DNA from: Xylogone sp. PMI_703
Lineage: Eukaryota > Ascomycota > Leotiomycetes
Direction of reading: 5' to 3'
DNA: 64,000 bases
Assembly (NCBI GenBank): GCA_021399445.1
Contig: JAJTUQ010000019.1
Span: 95,138 to 159,137 of the forward strand
Shown here: positions 1-12,703 of the stretch, in pieces
How the letters are laid out: each line of letters begins with the position of its first letter
Numbering within the stretch: the stretch's first letter is position 1
The notes under the pieces: generated by a model
Told to the model about the DNA's origin: nothing
Databases searched by the model: none
What the model saw: only the letters and a program-made list of their open reading frames with translations
Made by a program: the position numbers and the translations under genes

Positions 1-96
1 GACTGACTTGTTATATTTGTTTGCCAGGTAGAGCACCAGCAATTGTTGATAGATTATGGTCACCAAATGGAGTCTGATGGTGCTAGCGAGGCGTGA
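1..96 (+). CDS. Possible terminal exon of an upstream gene (partial)
   Basis: The window opens with what looks like the end of an intron: a GACTGAC branch-point-like sequence at 1-7, a T-rich stretch and the acceptor TTTGCCAG ending at 27. After this acceptor one frame stays open for 22 codons and stops with TGA at 94-96, giving a short acidic tail. No domain can be recognised from so few residues. A second frame is open for about 16 codons, so the phase is not certain. The call rests only on splice-site appearance. Confidence 0.3.
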
Positions 97-843
97 GCGT
101 TGCGGTAGGAGATGCCCTGCCACATCTGGACAGCCCACGAAACACGAGGGACAAAGAAAGCTGGGACTAGTACGTTTGTAGCACAAGATCAGCCGGTTTC
201 CACTGCACATCCAGAAAAGCCGACGGGCACCACGGACCCCGTATGTTACATTAAGAATGATAGCACACAATATCAAGGACCATATTTCTTTCTCTAAGTC
301 TTTCCTCTTCTCTTCTTTCATCGAGGAGATCTCCTCACTTTGGCACCGGGATCTTCTTGTAGCTACCGCTCGTGCGGAGCAGTCGATGGGCTTAGGGGCA
401 GCATTGAGCTAGTGGACCGCGCAGCCATTCCCTGGGTACGTGGCGGCGGTCTCCCCGCGGCCCGAATAAGCACCCTAAAATAGCCTAAAATAACCTGCCA
501 GGTTTAATGCTGTATTTGCTCTAACTAGCTGGTTACACCAAAAAAAAGGGAGCAACAATACCGTAAAGTACACTATTGTCGGTAAGCCGAAGACCAGCCT
601 CTGTGGGAATAGATAATCTGGCCAAGGCTGGTCCTCTCTCTCCGTTATCTACCCCTGGGCACCTTTCCTCGCTTTCCTAGCCTGTTTAATTGTGGGCCGC
701 GGTAAATCAGTTGATCTCCCTTAATTGAGAGCCGAATCCGTCCATGGTCGTGCTATACGCTCGTGGTGAGGTCGCTCGCTCCTCTACTTTTCTTTGTCTA
801 TTCTCGCGCTACTTGAGCTTGGAAATCAGTCTCTCACCTCAGA
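97..843 (+). promoter_or_regulatory. Intergenic region and promoter of the P450 gene
   Basis: No gene is supported here. It holds a 10-bp tandem repeat (CCTAAAATA twice, about 474-493), an A run at 540-547, and pyrimidine-rich stretches before the P450 start at 844. Small open frames at 112-297 and 744-929 have no recognisable motif and are likely chance. Confidence 0.4.
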
Positions 844-2761
844 ATGGTTGTTTGGTCACCTCCCCTCGCTATCTCCATCTCCTGTGGTGTCCTTGCCCTA
901 TACGTGATCAGTCGACTGTTGCGAGGTAAAAGAGATGGCCGACCACTGCCTCCGGGTCCCAAAGGCCTCCCAGTCCTTGGTAACATCAATGACCTGCCCA
1001 AGCCTGGCCAGCCGGAATGGCTACACTGGCTACAGCACAAGGAACTCTATGGTGCGTGTTTGCAATGGCAATTTTATAGTGTTCAGTAGAGACAGTAGCT
1101 AAAGGTAGGCCACAATCTGTAGGCCCCATCAGTTCGGTCACAGTCCTCGGACAAACCATGATCATCATCACCGACCCTGAAGTGGCTTTTGAGCTCATGA
1201 GAGACCGATCGGCAATCTACTCTTCACGACCAAGTCAGATCTTCAGTGGTGAAATGTATGCTCAGGCCAGTCATAGCTCTTACAAAACTGCTCACCTAGT
1301 ACTTAGTGTCGGGTGGAAATATGCAACTGCCATGAGCCCTTATAATGAGACATGGAAAATCCATCGGAAGAATATTGCCAAAGTTGCCAGTACCAATACT
1401 TCTGTCACCATGTTCGATCAGGTCCAGGAGGCTGAGTCGGTACACTTTCTGCTAAACGTTTTGGATTCACCGAATGATCTGTTTGATCATATCCGCAAGT
1501 AAGTCGGTGTGACCGATATCACATCAAGGATCGTGTCAATCTGACTACTGGACACAGAGAAGCAGGGAGTGTTATTTTAAAGATCACTTACGGTTACACT
1601 GCTGAATCCCATGGCCGAGATCCCTTCGTCGACTTAGCCGGCGCAGCCATGAAGGACTTTGCCGAAGCCACAGTTCCAGGCAAGTGGATGGTGGACATCA
1701 TGCCTTTCTGTAAGTTGCACAATCCAAACACCGTCGTACTCCTAACGGAATTGAGTGAGACATCTTCCAGATGGATTTCTAGGCACAGCATTCAAGGGCG
1801 TTGGTCGTCGAATGGCCAAGAATTTAGGGCAGTGTGTCAACCAACCGTACGAATTTGTCAAGCAACAAATGCGTGAGAAGAGACATAAGACCTCTTTCCT
1901 ATCTCAGGCTATTGAAAATATTGGCACGGATTCGGAGATGGAGACTGTGCACAAGTGGTCGGCCCTTTCACTGTTTACTGGTGGAGCTGATACGGTAGTA
2001 TATCCATGTCCAATGTAATGAAGGCTCTGCTAACCATCTTATTGACTGTGTCCTCCTTGATGACATTCTTTCTCGCCATGAGTGTGTTCCCTGAGGTGCA
2101 GAAGGAAGCCCAAGAAGAACTCGACCGCGTCATAGGGAGCCACCGAATTCCTGTTAGCACGGATCGCGAGAATCTTCCATACATCATGGCGGTTATGAAG
2201 GAGACACATCGTTGGCATCCTGTTGCGCCTATGGGTTTACCTCACGCTAGCACCGCAGAAGACACCTACCGAAACTATAGGATTCCCAAGGGCGCAATCT
2301 TGTTTCCTAATACTTGGTATACTGATTGAAGATGTCGGAGACACAGCCACTGACAAAAATACAGGTGGTTCACCCACGATCCTGCTGTCTATGCCGACCC
2401 TATGACCTTTCGTCCTAACCGCTTTCTCGAAAGCCCAAACCACAAACCAGAACCTGACCCTCGTAACTTCATATTCGGCTTCGGTCGTCGCATCTGCCCA
2501 GGCCGTTACGTCGCTGACAACGCACTCTTCATCACCATTGCACAGACACTTGCAGTGTTCAAGATTGAGAAGCTTGTTGAGAATGGTAAAGTTGTGGAGC
2601 CGGAGATAAGGTTTGAGCCTGGTATGGTCAGTCACCCGGTACCATATCGTATATCAATCAAGCCGAGATCAAGAGCACATGTAGAGCTGATCAAGGCTGC
2701 GGAGCATGAGTACCCATGGGAAGAGAGTGATGCGAAGGCATTAGAGAATGTGAAGTGGTAA
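844..2761 (+). CDS. Cytochrome P450 monooxygenase, seven exons
   Basis: Membrane-anchored microsomal P450, probably oxidising the product of the neighbouring NRPS. Exons read as 844-1051, 1123-1255, 1307-1498, 1558-1709, 1756-1994, 2045-2316 and 2365-2761, giving 530 residues, normal for fungal P450s. Visible features are an N-terminal membrane helix, the proline hinge PLPPGPKGLPVLGN, the I-helix GGADTT, the K-helix ETHR (ExxR), FRPNRF, and the haem-binding FGFGRRICPGR with its cysteine ligand near the C terminus. The overall look resembles the OMST-oxidoreductase (CYP64-like) group, but the subfamily is not certain. Five introns are canonical. The fifth (1995-2044) has a GT donor and a CTAAC branch point but ends in TTG instead of AG; only this junction restores the I-helix. 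The gene may therefore be damaged or use a non-standard acceptor. Confidence 0.85.
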
Positions 2762-3276
2762 TGTACCTGCATAATTTGATGTATGATCAATTTACCATGA
2801 GACGAGAATGATGAACTTATTGTGATAAAATTATATAAATAATAATTCCAAATTTAATGTTATTCAATATCCTGAAATATAGAAGACATTTATAACAATA
2901 TCTGATAACTACTACTTTCTAGCATAATTATTATTATAAGGACAAGGACTTTATTATTAAGTCTTTTTTCTGTCTGAAAAACAAATTAGATAACATTTAT
3001 AAGATAAAAAATAACTAAGTCAACTTTACTCCTTTAAGATTATTTTTCTATATATATACATATAAACTCTTTTATAGTTTTTAGCTCTTTGTACAAAATT
3101 CTCATAATTAAACATATTATACTTATAACCTTTTTGTTGAATTGTTATACTGGTAGTAATATCTAAAGGGTTTATGTTAAGCTAATAAAATCATTAATGA
3201 GTTAGTAATATACGAATTTTCGAGATTGAATAAGGAAGGTATTTATCTAATTGTTATCAGAACTGTATATTCAAAT
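2762..3276. other. AT-rich spacer between convergent P450 and NRPS genes
   Basis: About 515 bases, very AT-rich, between the stop codons of the two convergent genes. It presumably contains both 3' UTRs and polyadenylation signals. I see no gene or ordered repeat. Confidence 0.4.
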
Positions 3277-6200
3277 CTAAGCAACATCAAGAATATCACT
3301 GATTAATGCATTTCGGCTCTCGATGATCCGTGATAGTATTTGCTCAACGACACGGGTCTCCTTCTCGGCATCCTCCTTGGTCCACATAGAACTGTCATAA
3401 GCAAACTTCAACTTGTATGTTCTTGCATCTGCCGTTTTTACCACTTCAAACACTACAGCGTAAGGTTGTGGCATGGTCACCTGCGACTTAGCCATGACGA
3501 CCCAACTCTGGAGCCCCTCTTGTGCAGCAGATGGCGGTGCCGGCTCAAAAGGCTGGAAGAGGAACAGGGCCTGGTTGGCAGAATCTTCGCGGGTGAGTCC
3601 ACAGGACTGGTAGATATCTTCTATGCTCACAGTGCTATTCTCCGTATACTGCCAGAAATCATCCTGCGTCTGCAGGAGGAACTCTTTCACTGGGGCCTGC
3701 CCATTGATGCTTGATCTCATTGGAAGAAAGTTGGCACAGGCCCCATTAATGCTTTGAGGATCAGGGAGATCCACGTTACGCCCAGTGTAGAGGTAATCAA
3801 ACGCCACGTCGTGTTGGCCGCTACGGAAGGAAAGCCAGATCTGGAAGACCGCTTGAAAGATAATTGAGACAGTAGCTCCTACCAATTTACTGTAGTTGTC
3901 AAAGTCAAGTTCAATAAGGCGGACTACCAACGAGTCGATGCATGGCTGAGGCTGGTTGGGGAACTGGAAGGAGATGGGTTGCTTGTCAGGCCGCTTCCAG
4001 AAGTCTAGAGTCGGACGTATCTGATTAATCCTCCAGGTATGGAAGGAAAAGTCCTTAAATGGAGTGAACTTTTCCAATGCCTCTTGGCGTTGGTATGCCT
4101 TGAAGTGGGCGTCAAATATACGGAGGAGAGTGCCATCGTAGAGACCATGATCTAACTTCGTGACAATCTGATACTCGCCATCGGAAAGGCGGAGTATGGC
4201 GTATCGAATGAAGGGCTTTCCGAACTCAAACTTACTTTTCCAGATTGCGTCGATGATCTCCTGCCTTTCTTCGGCACCAGAGGCATCGTAAATCTCTACG
4301 GCGGGTGTAGGATCGCGCAGGACTATTCCGTACCATTTGCTCTTGCATCGTGTGAATGTAGTGCGAAGGATCTCGTTCGTCTCAGTCAACCGCTTTGTCA
4401 GATTAATCCACTGATCTGCATTAAAGTTATTGCCAACAGATCTCACTGTCATCAGACACCAGAAGGTCTGAACTCGAGCTCCCTGGGTTAAGAACTCTGC
4501 TTGTCCAGCGGGGGACGGATAGACGTATTCATAGTGATCCTGCAGAAGACCAGCAGATGATATAAGGGCATCCAGCTCAAGTGGTGGAGTGAAGACAACG
4601 TCTTTGGCTACATCTTCTCTTGATTCGTGCTTGAGATGCTTGGCCATAGACCCGAGCACAGGGTTTTTAAGCACGTCTCGAACACCGATATTCAATCCCT
4701 TTCGTCGAAGCCAGCTAGTCAAGTTGATGGCAGAAACAGAGTCACCACCAAGACTGAAAAAATTGGCTTCAAGACCGAAATGATCATTGGGCAACTCAAG
4801 AACATCAATCCATGCCTGCTGGAGAGTTCTCTGAGTGTCTGAAACAATTGAGATAATCTCAGGCACCGATTTCCCAATATTATCGAAGGAGAACTGGCTC
4901 AGCTCAGTCTGGCTCATTAGTTGCACCCTTGACTTGAGCTGTTTGCGGTCCGCTTTACCGGAGGCCAGTCGGGGTAGGGTTGGAAGAGGAATTATGAATT
5001 TTGGGAACATGTAATGGGCCAAGTCGTTAAGATTAGCCCTGAGTCTTTGAGCCTCCTCAACAAACATGTCCAGGGTGAGGACCTCTGCCCCTTCATGCAC
5101 TGTGTGGAACACAACATTTGCCACTAGGTGAGTGTTATTGCCGTGCTTCCTTACTGCGAGGACACAATCTTTGACCTCGCCCGTGCGGAGCATTACCTGC
5201 TCAATCTCTCCCAGCTCGATGCGATGCCCATTTACCTTGACCTGGTCGTCTTTCCGCCCTAGGCATTCAATATCTCCACCCTGGATATATCTGGCCAGAT
5301 CACCACTACGGTATAACCGTCGACCACCACCAAGGTCGCTTTGAATAAAAGCCGCAGCCGTCAAGTCATGCTTCTTGAAATAGCCCTGAGATAGCTGAGG
5401 ACCCCAAAAACACAATTCACCCACTGCACCGTATGGGACTGGGCGAACACCGTCGGCTTCTAGGATGATGGCCCCAACAGATGCGAGAGGTTTTCCAATG
5501 TTACCTCCGGTTGTATTTATATCAACATCTTTCATGGTGACCAAAACCGATGCTTCTGTTGGACCGTATCCGTTGCGGAGCCTGACTCTTGGAGCCCAGG
5601 TTGTTATCACATCCCGTGTCAATTGCTCGCCGCCCACCGTCATGGATTCTAATCCAGGGACATCTTTAGGATCCAAAAGACGGGCCACAGTTGGGGTCAG
5701 GAAGACATGGTTCACCCTCAACTCATTGATTACTCCGGCGAGGTTGCTGAGAAGGCGATCTGATGTCGCAATACACAACGTTCCGCCGCTATGCAGCGTG
5801 ACGAAGAAGTCATACAATGACACATCAAACACGTAGTTGGAAAACTGAAGGGCGTTGAAAGACTTGCCCTGCTTACCCTCAAACTCAATGATGGATCGCA
5901 TGGCAGCAGCGCAGGCACCATGATGAATGGTAACACCTTTCGGCTGGCCAGTGCTCCCAGAAGTATAGAGGATGTAGGCAAGAGCATCAGGTGAAACAGT
6001 CTCTGTGGGGTTTTCTGTTGAATATTCGGATAGCTGGACTCGGTCAACTAATATGGTATGGACATCATTGAGATCCAAGACTGAGGCGTATCCAGCCTCT
6101 GTTAGCACGAATCTGGCTCCAACATCATGAGCGATGAATATATTTCGCTCGACAGGGTTCTCGGGGCTGAGAGGGACATAGGCAGCACCAATTTTGAAAA

Positions 6201-9200
6201 GGGCCAAGATTGTGATGATGAGGATAGGAGACTTCTCAAGGAGTAGTGGAACGACATCCTTCGGCGCGATGCCATTGCGAGAGAGAAAATTGGCCATTCT
6301 GTTGGCTCTCTCATTGAGTTCAGCATACGTCAGGATCTCCTGATTCTCAAAGTTAATGGCTGGCCTGGAGGGATATTGGTGTGCAATCTTCTCAAACTCA
6401 GCATGCAGGGTTGTAGCATGTAGCTGGTCCTCATTCCACCCAAGGAGAAAGTCTAACTCGACAGGGCCGACCAAGCTCAGGGAGTTCACGGTCGACGAAG
6501 GCTTATTAATAATAGACCTGATGGCGTTACAGAACTGATTCAAAATAAAACCTAGGCGGGAGTGTTCCATAGGGGCCGTGAGACTGATCTCAACACGGCC
6601 GCCATTCTCGTGAATGTTTAAGGTAGTATATTCAGTCCTCCAGGCAGGTTGGGGCCCGTATTTGTGAAAGACTGCCCTTGTAAGCTCACGCTCTTTTTCT
6701 CGGACTAGAATGTTCACCATGGTATCAAAGAGAGTGATATTTTGGTGGCCAGCAGCTGCCAAAGCCCTCCTTATTCCATATTGGGAGTACTTAGTGATAT
6801 TCCAGAAATTCGCATTGACAGAGCTCACGAGCTCCAACAACGTCTGCTCCGGTTCGATAATCACAGCTTGAGGTACCATCGCCAGTGTCGGTCCATCCAG
6901 TGCCTCAATCCCATCAAGAGCGAGTTCGCGGCCCGAAATAGCTGTGGCCATCGTGACCAGTTTTGATGTAGTGTGCGTTGAGAGCACCAGCGCCCAAGCA
7001 GCATAAAGGATTGCACTTGATGGGACTTGGAGGACTGCAGCTGCTGATCTTAGGTTCACAGGCAAGACCTGTGATACGGTTGATGAATGTTGAACAGGAG
7101 CATGGTTGAGGATTGTTGGTGTAGCCTCAACCAAATGTTGCAGCCAAAAGCCCTCTGCCTCCTGGTGAGGCTGACTCTGCAAAAGAGCTACAAATAATTT
7201 CCATGGTGCTCGCGTCTCAAGGGGAAGACCACAATACACGCGGGCGATGTCGTCAAATATGAATCCATGAGACCAGAAATCAAATAGTGTGTGGTGTACC
7301 GAGACCACAAGAATGGAACTATTTAACACAGCCACTCTGATGAACGGCTCACCGAGAGTAACCCCCTTCTCCTTATCATTCTCAAGGAATGAGTCGAGGT
7401 TCATCGACACTTCCGTCCAAGGTAGGACAGAGTCACCGCGTACTACCTGTACAAATCCCTTACCAGAGGCAGTAAAGATCGATTGGAGGGTGTCACTTTG
7501 GCGGAAAACAGCGTGGAAGGCAAGTCGAAGCTTCACTAGATCCAGATGCCGAACATCATAGACTCTCTGGTAGAGATATTCCCGATGTCCTTGCAGTGTG
7601 CTAGTGAGTACTCCCTCTTGCAGGGCGGTAACGGGGAATGCATCAATTACACCACGATCAGGTAGTAGGTTCGCCTTCAGAGTTTCATCTGACAAGAGGG
7701 CAAACGGAGTAGGGAGGCGAGGCAAAACTTCCCCTTTAACAACCAGTTGAGACAAGTTTGCGATATCTTCCACAGTCTGTGACTGTAACATATCTGCCAG
7801 CTCCACATAGATACCTCGAGTCCGTAACCTTTGAATAGCCCGGATTGCATCCATTGAAGTTCCACCTAAAACGATGAAAGAATCAGAAGCAGTGATTGAC
7901 GAAATATGAAGCTGTAAGACATCCGCCCATACTTGGCGAATCTCCGACCCAATCTCGCTGAAGGTATAGCTCTTCGGTTCGGGACTAGGATCACGGCCCA
8001 GAAGGTCGCCTATATCTGTCGATTCCGCCAAAGCTCGGATGGCTTGGAAGTCAATCTTGCCATTACGGTTGACAGGGAGTTCTTTACAGTGAAGCCAGTA
8101 GCTAGGGACCATATATGGGGGGAATGATCGTTGTGCATGGGTTCGCAGGCGCCTCACCAAATTACCCCAACTAGTTCGGGCATCTGGAGTTACGGCAGCG
8201 ACAAGAGACATCCTTCCCTTGATGTAGGACCCGAGACAGACAATAGCAGCAACTCCATTTTCTGTTGTGAGCTTCTCTGCCACCTCCTGAGGCTCAACCC
8301 GCTGACCGTGGATTTTGATCTGGTGATCTATTCTGCCTAGAATTTCAAACGTACCATCCAAGAGACGTACCGCCTGGTCTCCTGTTCTGAATAGAATGCC
8401 CGCTTCAAAAGGATTCTTAATAAATGCAACGCGCGTCTCCTTTGCGCGTTGGTGGTAACCGTTGGAGATTTGAGCCCCATAGAGACAGAGCTCACCTGGC
8501 TCACCCACAGGGAGTTCCATGTCTGTGCCCGGCTCTACGATGACGGCTGTGGTGGTGTCAAGAGGTCGGCCGGGGTTACGGGGGTTGTCGCCTTTCATTA
8601 ACCGCCGTGAGAAGTTCAACTGGGCGCATTCACTGAGGCCATAAGAGACACGGAGGTGAACAATATCTGCCCAAACATCTACAAGGCCCTGACTCAAGGC
8701 CTCACCAACTGTGGTTACCATTTGGAGACAATCTGGGACCTCACTTGGGGAGAGTAAAGACAGGGCTGAGGGAGTAATTCCCAATGCATCAATCTGGAGA
8801 TTTGTCAAAACTTCTGGCAGTTTCGTAGCTAGACGATGACGAGGAGCGAGACAGAGGCAAGCGCCCTTGGCTAGAGTGGCGAGGATAGTTCTCTGAGCAG
8901 CAGAGAAGACAGGGTTGTAGAAGAGCAACCATCGCCTACAGTCATTCAATCCAAAGTGACTAATACCATGTGACGCTGCACGATGGCTGATCAACACTCC
9001 TTTGGGCTTTCCTGTGGAACCTTAAGGGAGAACATAAGATTAAGCAAGGCTGCATATGCTGTGCGTAGGAGTTACTTACCAGATGTGTAGATCATGTATG
9101 CAAGATCTGAAGGGCTTGCAGACGCACTTCTACGGGAAGCTGCTGGTGCAACTTCGCTAGACAGTATACTCTCAATAGAAGTAGCATGGTCAAAAAGAGA

Positions 9201-9638
9201 CGCATATTTCTCGAGGACAATAACGGTTTCATTGCCGCAGTCGGAAGCAATTACCCTGTTACGCTCTGGAGAGCCTTCGGGGTCAAGCACTACGTACGCA
9301 GAACCTGACACCAAAATTGCAAGGAGTGTGGCTACGAACTCGACTGTTGGATCCATGCATACAGGAATGATGACCCCAGGAGCAAAGGTAGACTTGGCTA
9401 CAATTTGGTTGACGAGTTGCCACAGCTCAGAGTAGGTATATGGCTGCTCGTGTTCACAGTGAACAGCAAATGCCTCAGAGTTTGTCTCGACTTGGTAGCG
9501 AATGAAGTCCGTGACCAAACAAGGAGCTGCTGGGGTGGTTGGCCCAACTAAGTTCCCGGTCTTATCCAGTGATTTCAGTTGGTGAGCCATCCTTGGCGCA
9601 GAGTCATCAACACCTACTCCGGGGGCGTCCTGAGTCAT
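3277..9638 (-). CDS. Nonribosomal peptide synthetase, A-T-C-A-T-C, 2100 residues
   Basis: Two-module NRPS. The start ATG is at 9638; one intron (9079-9021, GTAAG donor) splits the first A domain inside its A3 motif, and joining gives YTSGSTGKPKG in frame. Domains by rough residue: A1 30-520; T1 near 573 (LGGTSM, with the serine for phosphopantetheine); C1 640-1050 (HHTLFDFWS near 762); A2 1060-1550 (YTSGSTGQPKG, NGYGPTE, GKADRKQL); T2 near 1611 (LGGDS); terminal C2 1660-2090 (DHGLYDG near 1814). There is no thioesterase or reductase, so the terminal C domain probably releases the product by cyclisation, as in fungal diketopiperazine and related synthetases of this architecture. A2 has a normal FDVS core motif; A1 has FSAA there, losing the aspartate that normally binds the alpha-amino group, and YGLSEC in place of YGPTE. 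The product is not known. Confidence 0.93.
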
Positions 9639-9803
9639 GATGAATCTTTATTGTTTAAGGTACAATTGGTACAAAACTCAGAAAAGGAATTAGGGGGATG
9701 AAAAAGACTCTGAGACCGGAGATGGATGGTCTTCACAATATACTTCAACGAGAAACATAGACGGTATTTAATATCTCTCCCTTCATACCCCCTTGGTTAT
9801 CTT

Positions 9804-9829
9804 ACCCGGGGGAGAGTTCCTCTCCGGGT
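9804..9829. promoter_or_regulatory. Imperfect palindrome in the NRPS promoter
   Basis: ACCCGGGGGAGAG is followed after two bases by CCTCTCCGGGT, an inverted repeat about 170 bp upstream of the NRPS start codon. GC-rich inverted repeats with CGG/CCG ends are what Zn2Cys6 dimers bind, and such a protein is encoded next door. That this protein binds here is inference. Confidence 0.35.
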
Positions 9830-12566
9830 GCTCACTCCTGAAGCTCTTGCAGAATGTTGGCGAGGGTATAGAAATGGCTTCAAGATTTAGCAAGTATGGT
9901 GAATTAATCCGAAAGTCGTAACAAATGTGCTTCGTAATTATACATTATCTATACGGTAATAATAAATATGACATATCATAATATAATAATTCGATTGACT
10001 AATTTTCATCCTTGCTAAAGCTGGCATTTTGCACAGGAACTGAGGTCAGGTTTCGAAACTGCAAACCCCCATGTACATCTAGGCCGTTTAGAGTAGATGA
10101 AGTTATGCCGAAATAAAGATATTTCTAGTAGGCTTCATGGCTGCATTGCTTTGTTTCTGTGAAATTATGAAAGTATTCAAGGGTATAAGTTTTGAAATAG
10201 CAAAATAGAGCATGATCTAGAACGTAATTAGGGAGAGGTAAAACAACCAGATTAGGGATATGCTTATGAGCGTACACAACTGCTTTTTGGTTCCACTAGC
10301 CATGGTATAACCCAGTTTCTCTGCAACCTGAAGTGGAAAATGGCAAAGTATTCGTAAATGTCAAAGGGAACTACGAAGGGTGGACCTCTTGAGCTCAAAT
10401 TCGGAGAGTTTCAAATACAAATAGTGCATATAAGCCAGCGTGCATTTACAAGTACTATCGCATGTTTTTAGATTCGTGTTTTGAACTAGTAAGGAGTAGC
10501 ACTTTACACGGCATGATTGACAAGTGGCCGGTACTACTATACCTCTCAGTTTGCCAATTACTAACTAAGCATCAAACTCCTAACGATGATCAATGATCAT
10601 AGTATTATCCCAAAGAGGTAACTCGGTGGAAATACAGTTTCAGCTAAACTATATCAGGTTTGTCGTACAACTCGTTCGGAACGGAGGAATTTGAGGAAAT
10701 ATAATACGTTACGCTGATTCAGAATAAGGTCATTTGCTGTTGTTACTATATAGATTGTAAACTCAATAGTATGGTTTTTGATGGATAATATTATTACATA
10801 CAATTTTACTCTATTAAATGTAACAAAATAGGACTCGGACATGTAAAAATACCCTTGCCAACATAGTTCCGAGACCACCTGACCATCTTTAGTCCAAGTT
10901 ATTCTTAGAAGATTTATTCGTGATATAAGGGTTAAACTTACAAATTGTAAAGTTGGAACTTTGAATGCTTGATTTTTGCTACAGACTATATACAACTTCT
11001 CAAACAGTGATGTGATGACTTTTCTTGAATTATTTTGAAGCTGTATAAAATATACTAAAATAACTATCAAAAAGAAAATAACTGCAGCTAAAATTCATTT
11101 AGAGGGAGGTATACTATAATCGAAAATCTCCTGTTTAATGAATTCCCTTGTTTCAGTAATTGCTCAAAAACGATATTACTTCATTCCCTTGCTCCTCTCT
11201 CGTCATATTCCGTGATCATATCCTGCAGATTCAGCTGCTACCTTCCTCAACGCAATTCTACTGCATATATTCGCGATCCTACATCATGTTCTTCAGCCCG
11301 CTGGCAAATAAGCTATGCCCTGCATACTCAGCTTTAATATCACTAGCTACGCTACCGGGCCTTGCAATGACGAGCTGCTTATCACGCTGGCAAGCAGTGT
11401 TGCTATGAGCCTTGAGTGCATTTCCCTTCGGTTCCGGTAATTACCAGCTTGTTAGGCAGAAATTATATACAGGGATACTGTCCATTTATATTCTTTCTTT
11501 GCAAGAAACTTGCCATGAATATATGGCACTACGTAAAAAGTGGACTCGAGTAGTCTCTACTTAATCAATGGCGAGAAAGCCCAAAGGGTCGACCTGGGTT
11601 GTCGGGAGCTCAGCTACGACGGCTGCAGGGTTGCAGTCAGCTGGGGTCGCACACGAGCTGCAGTCTCCTAGCTAGATTAGGATCGTCAATAACAAAGACC
11701 TCGCATCACCTGGAAATCACAAAAGTATTCATCTATTGCTGTCCATAATGTTATGTTTACCTGTAGCCTAAGACCATTTAGATTCAATTATAAAATTATC
11801 GTTTTCAACTATTCTAATGCAATAAATTTAATGTTCGAAGTTTATACATGACTTCAATTTCATGGAACTAACATCATGATAAATGCTTAAAATCTAATAT
11901 CTATTTAGATTATTGTCAAATCTTATTCACTTTGCACGATATTATTTTAATGAGTTACAATATTAAGATCTTTATTTTAACAGTTAGCTGAGTGATAGAT
12001 TATTAAAAGTAAACATACTAGGCATTAGTTTTAATATGCTCGTCAATAACTAATAACATAAATAATTATACACTTCTCATCGACTTTTGTAAGACGCATC
12101 CATGCTGTGCTAATTAAGAGGGAGTATGAAACAAAAAGGGAATGACCAGTTCCAGCTTCGGCTCTGAAGCAGATACGGATCGGTCCGAGCTGGTGTACAG
12201 TACCTGCGCATGCCGGTACGGCAGCACGAGGGTGATCAGTGGGTTGAGAGTGGTTGATAAGCTGCGAAGGCGTCATCTCGCGCAGATCATTCTCTTCTCA
12301 GTGCGCCGGGCCGGATGACGATGCCTAATGCAAAAGCGGGCTCATAATTAGCCATCTTAGTAATATTACGACGCTGCTAATAACACAGCTGACAGCCACG
12401 GCGTTAAGGGTGGAATATTGGTGTAGGAAGCTCTGTACTGTAGCCCCAAGCGTTCTCTACGGGCGCCAATTAGGGTTAGCCGAATATACGTGTAGAGTAT
12501 GATTCCCAAAAAAAAGAAAAAAGCCACGGCGTTGCTGTGAAATTCAGGCTCGCTGGTTTGCCAACA

Positions 12567-12585
12567 GGGGGGAGGGGGGGGGGGG
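12567..12585 (+). repeat. G homopolymer tract
   Basis: Nineteen bases, all G except one A, about 120 bp upstream of the regulator start codon. It could form a G-quadruplex or vary in length by replication slippage; a sequencing artefact in its exact length is also possible. Confidence 0.6.
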
Positions 12586-12703
12586 TGTTGTATTACAACC
12601 CGGAGCGCGGAACACGAACCGGGGACGGTCCGGGCACGGCTTAAAGGGTGTATTTCGACTTCTCTTCGAGGGCTGAGTGTTCACCACGTTCTCCACCTCT
12701 TTC

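Larger units (their letters stand above)
9639..12703. promoter_or_regulatory. 3-kb intergenic region between NRPS and regulator, no gene supported
   Basis: This divergent region lies between the NRPS start (9638, -) and the regulator start (12704, +). It is mixed in composition, with AT-rich parts (9900-11100, 11750-12060) and a GC-richer patch near 11580-11700. The TATA-like GTATTTAATATC near 9762 could serve the NRPS. Open frames such as 10654-11070 (-) and 11160-11408 (+) lack recognisable domains and look like chance or old decay. The length is large for a cluster of this density, so a lost gene is possible but not shown. Confidence 0.45.

Noticed and set aside
3340..8340. Many plus-strand frames inside the NRPS
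   Set aside because: All are shadows of the high-GC NRPS coding sequence on the minus strand.
10654..11070. 138-codon frame on the minus strand between the NRPS and the regulator
   Set aside because: AT-driven composition, no recognisable domain, and no supporting intron structure; it lies in a region expected to be non-coding.
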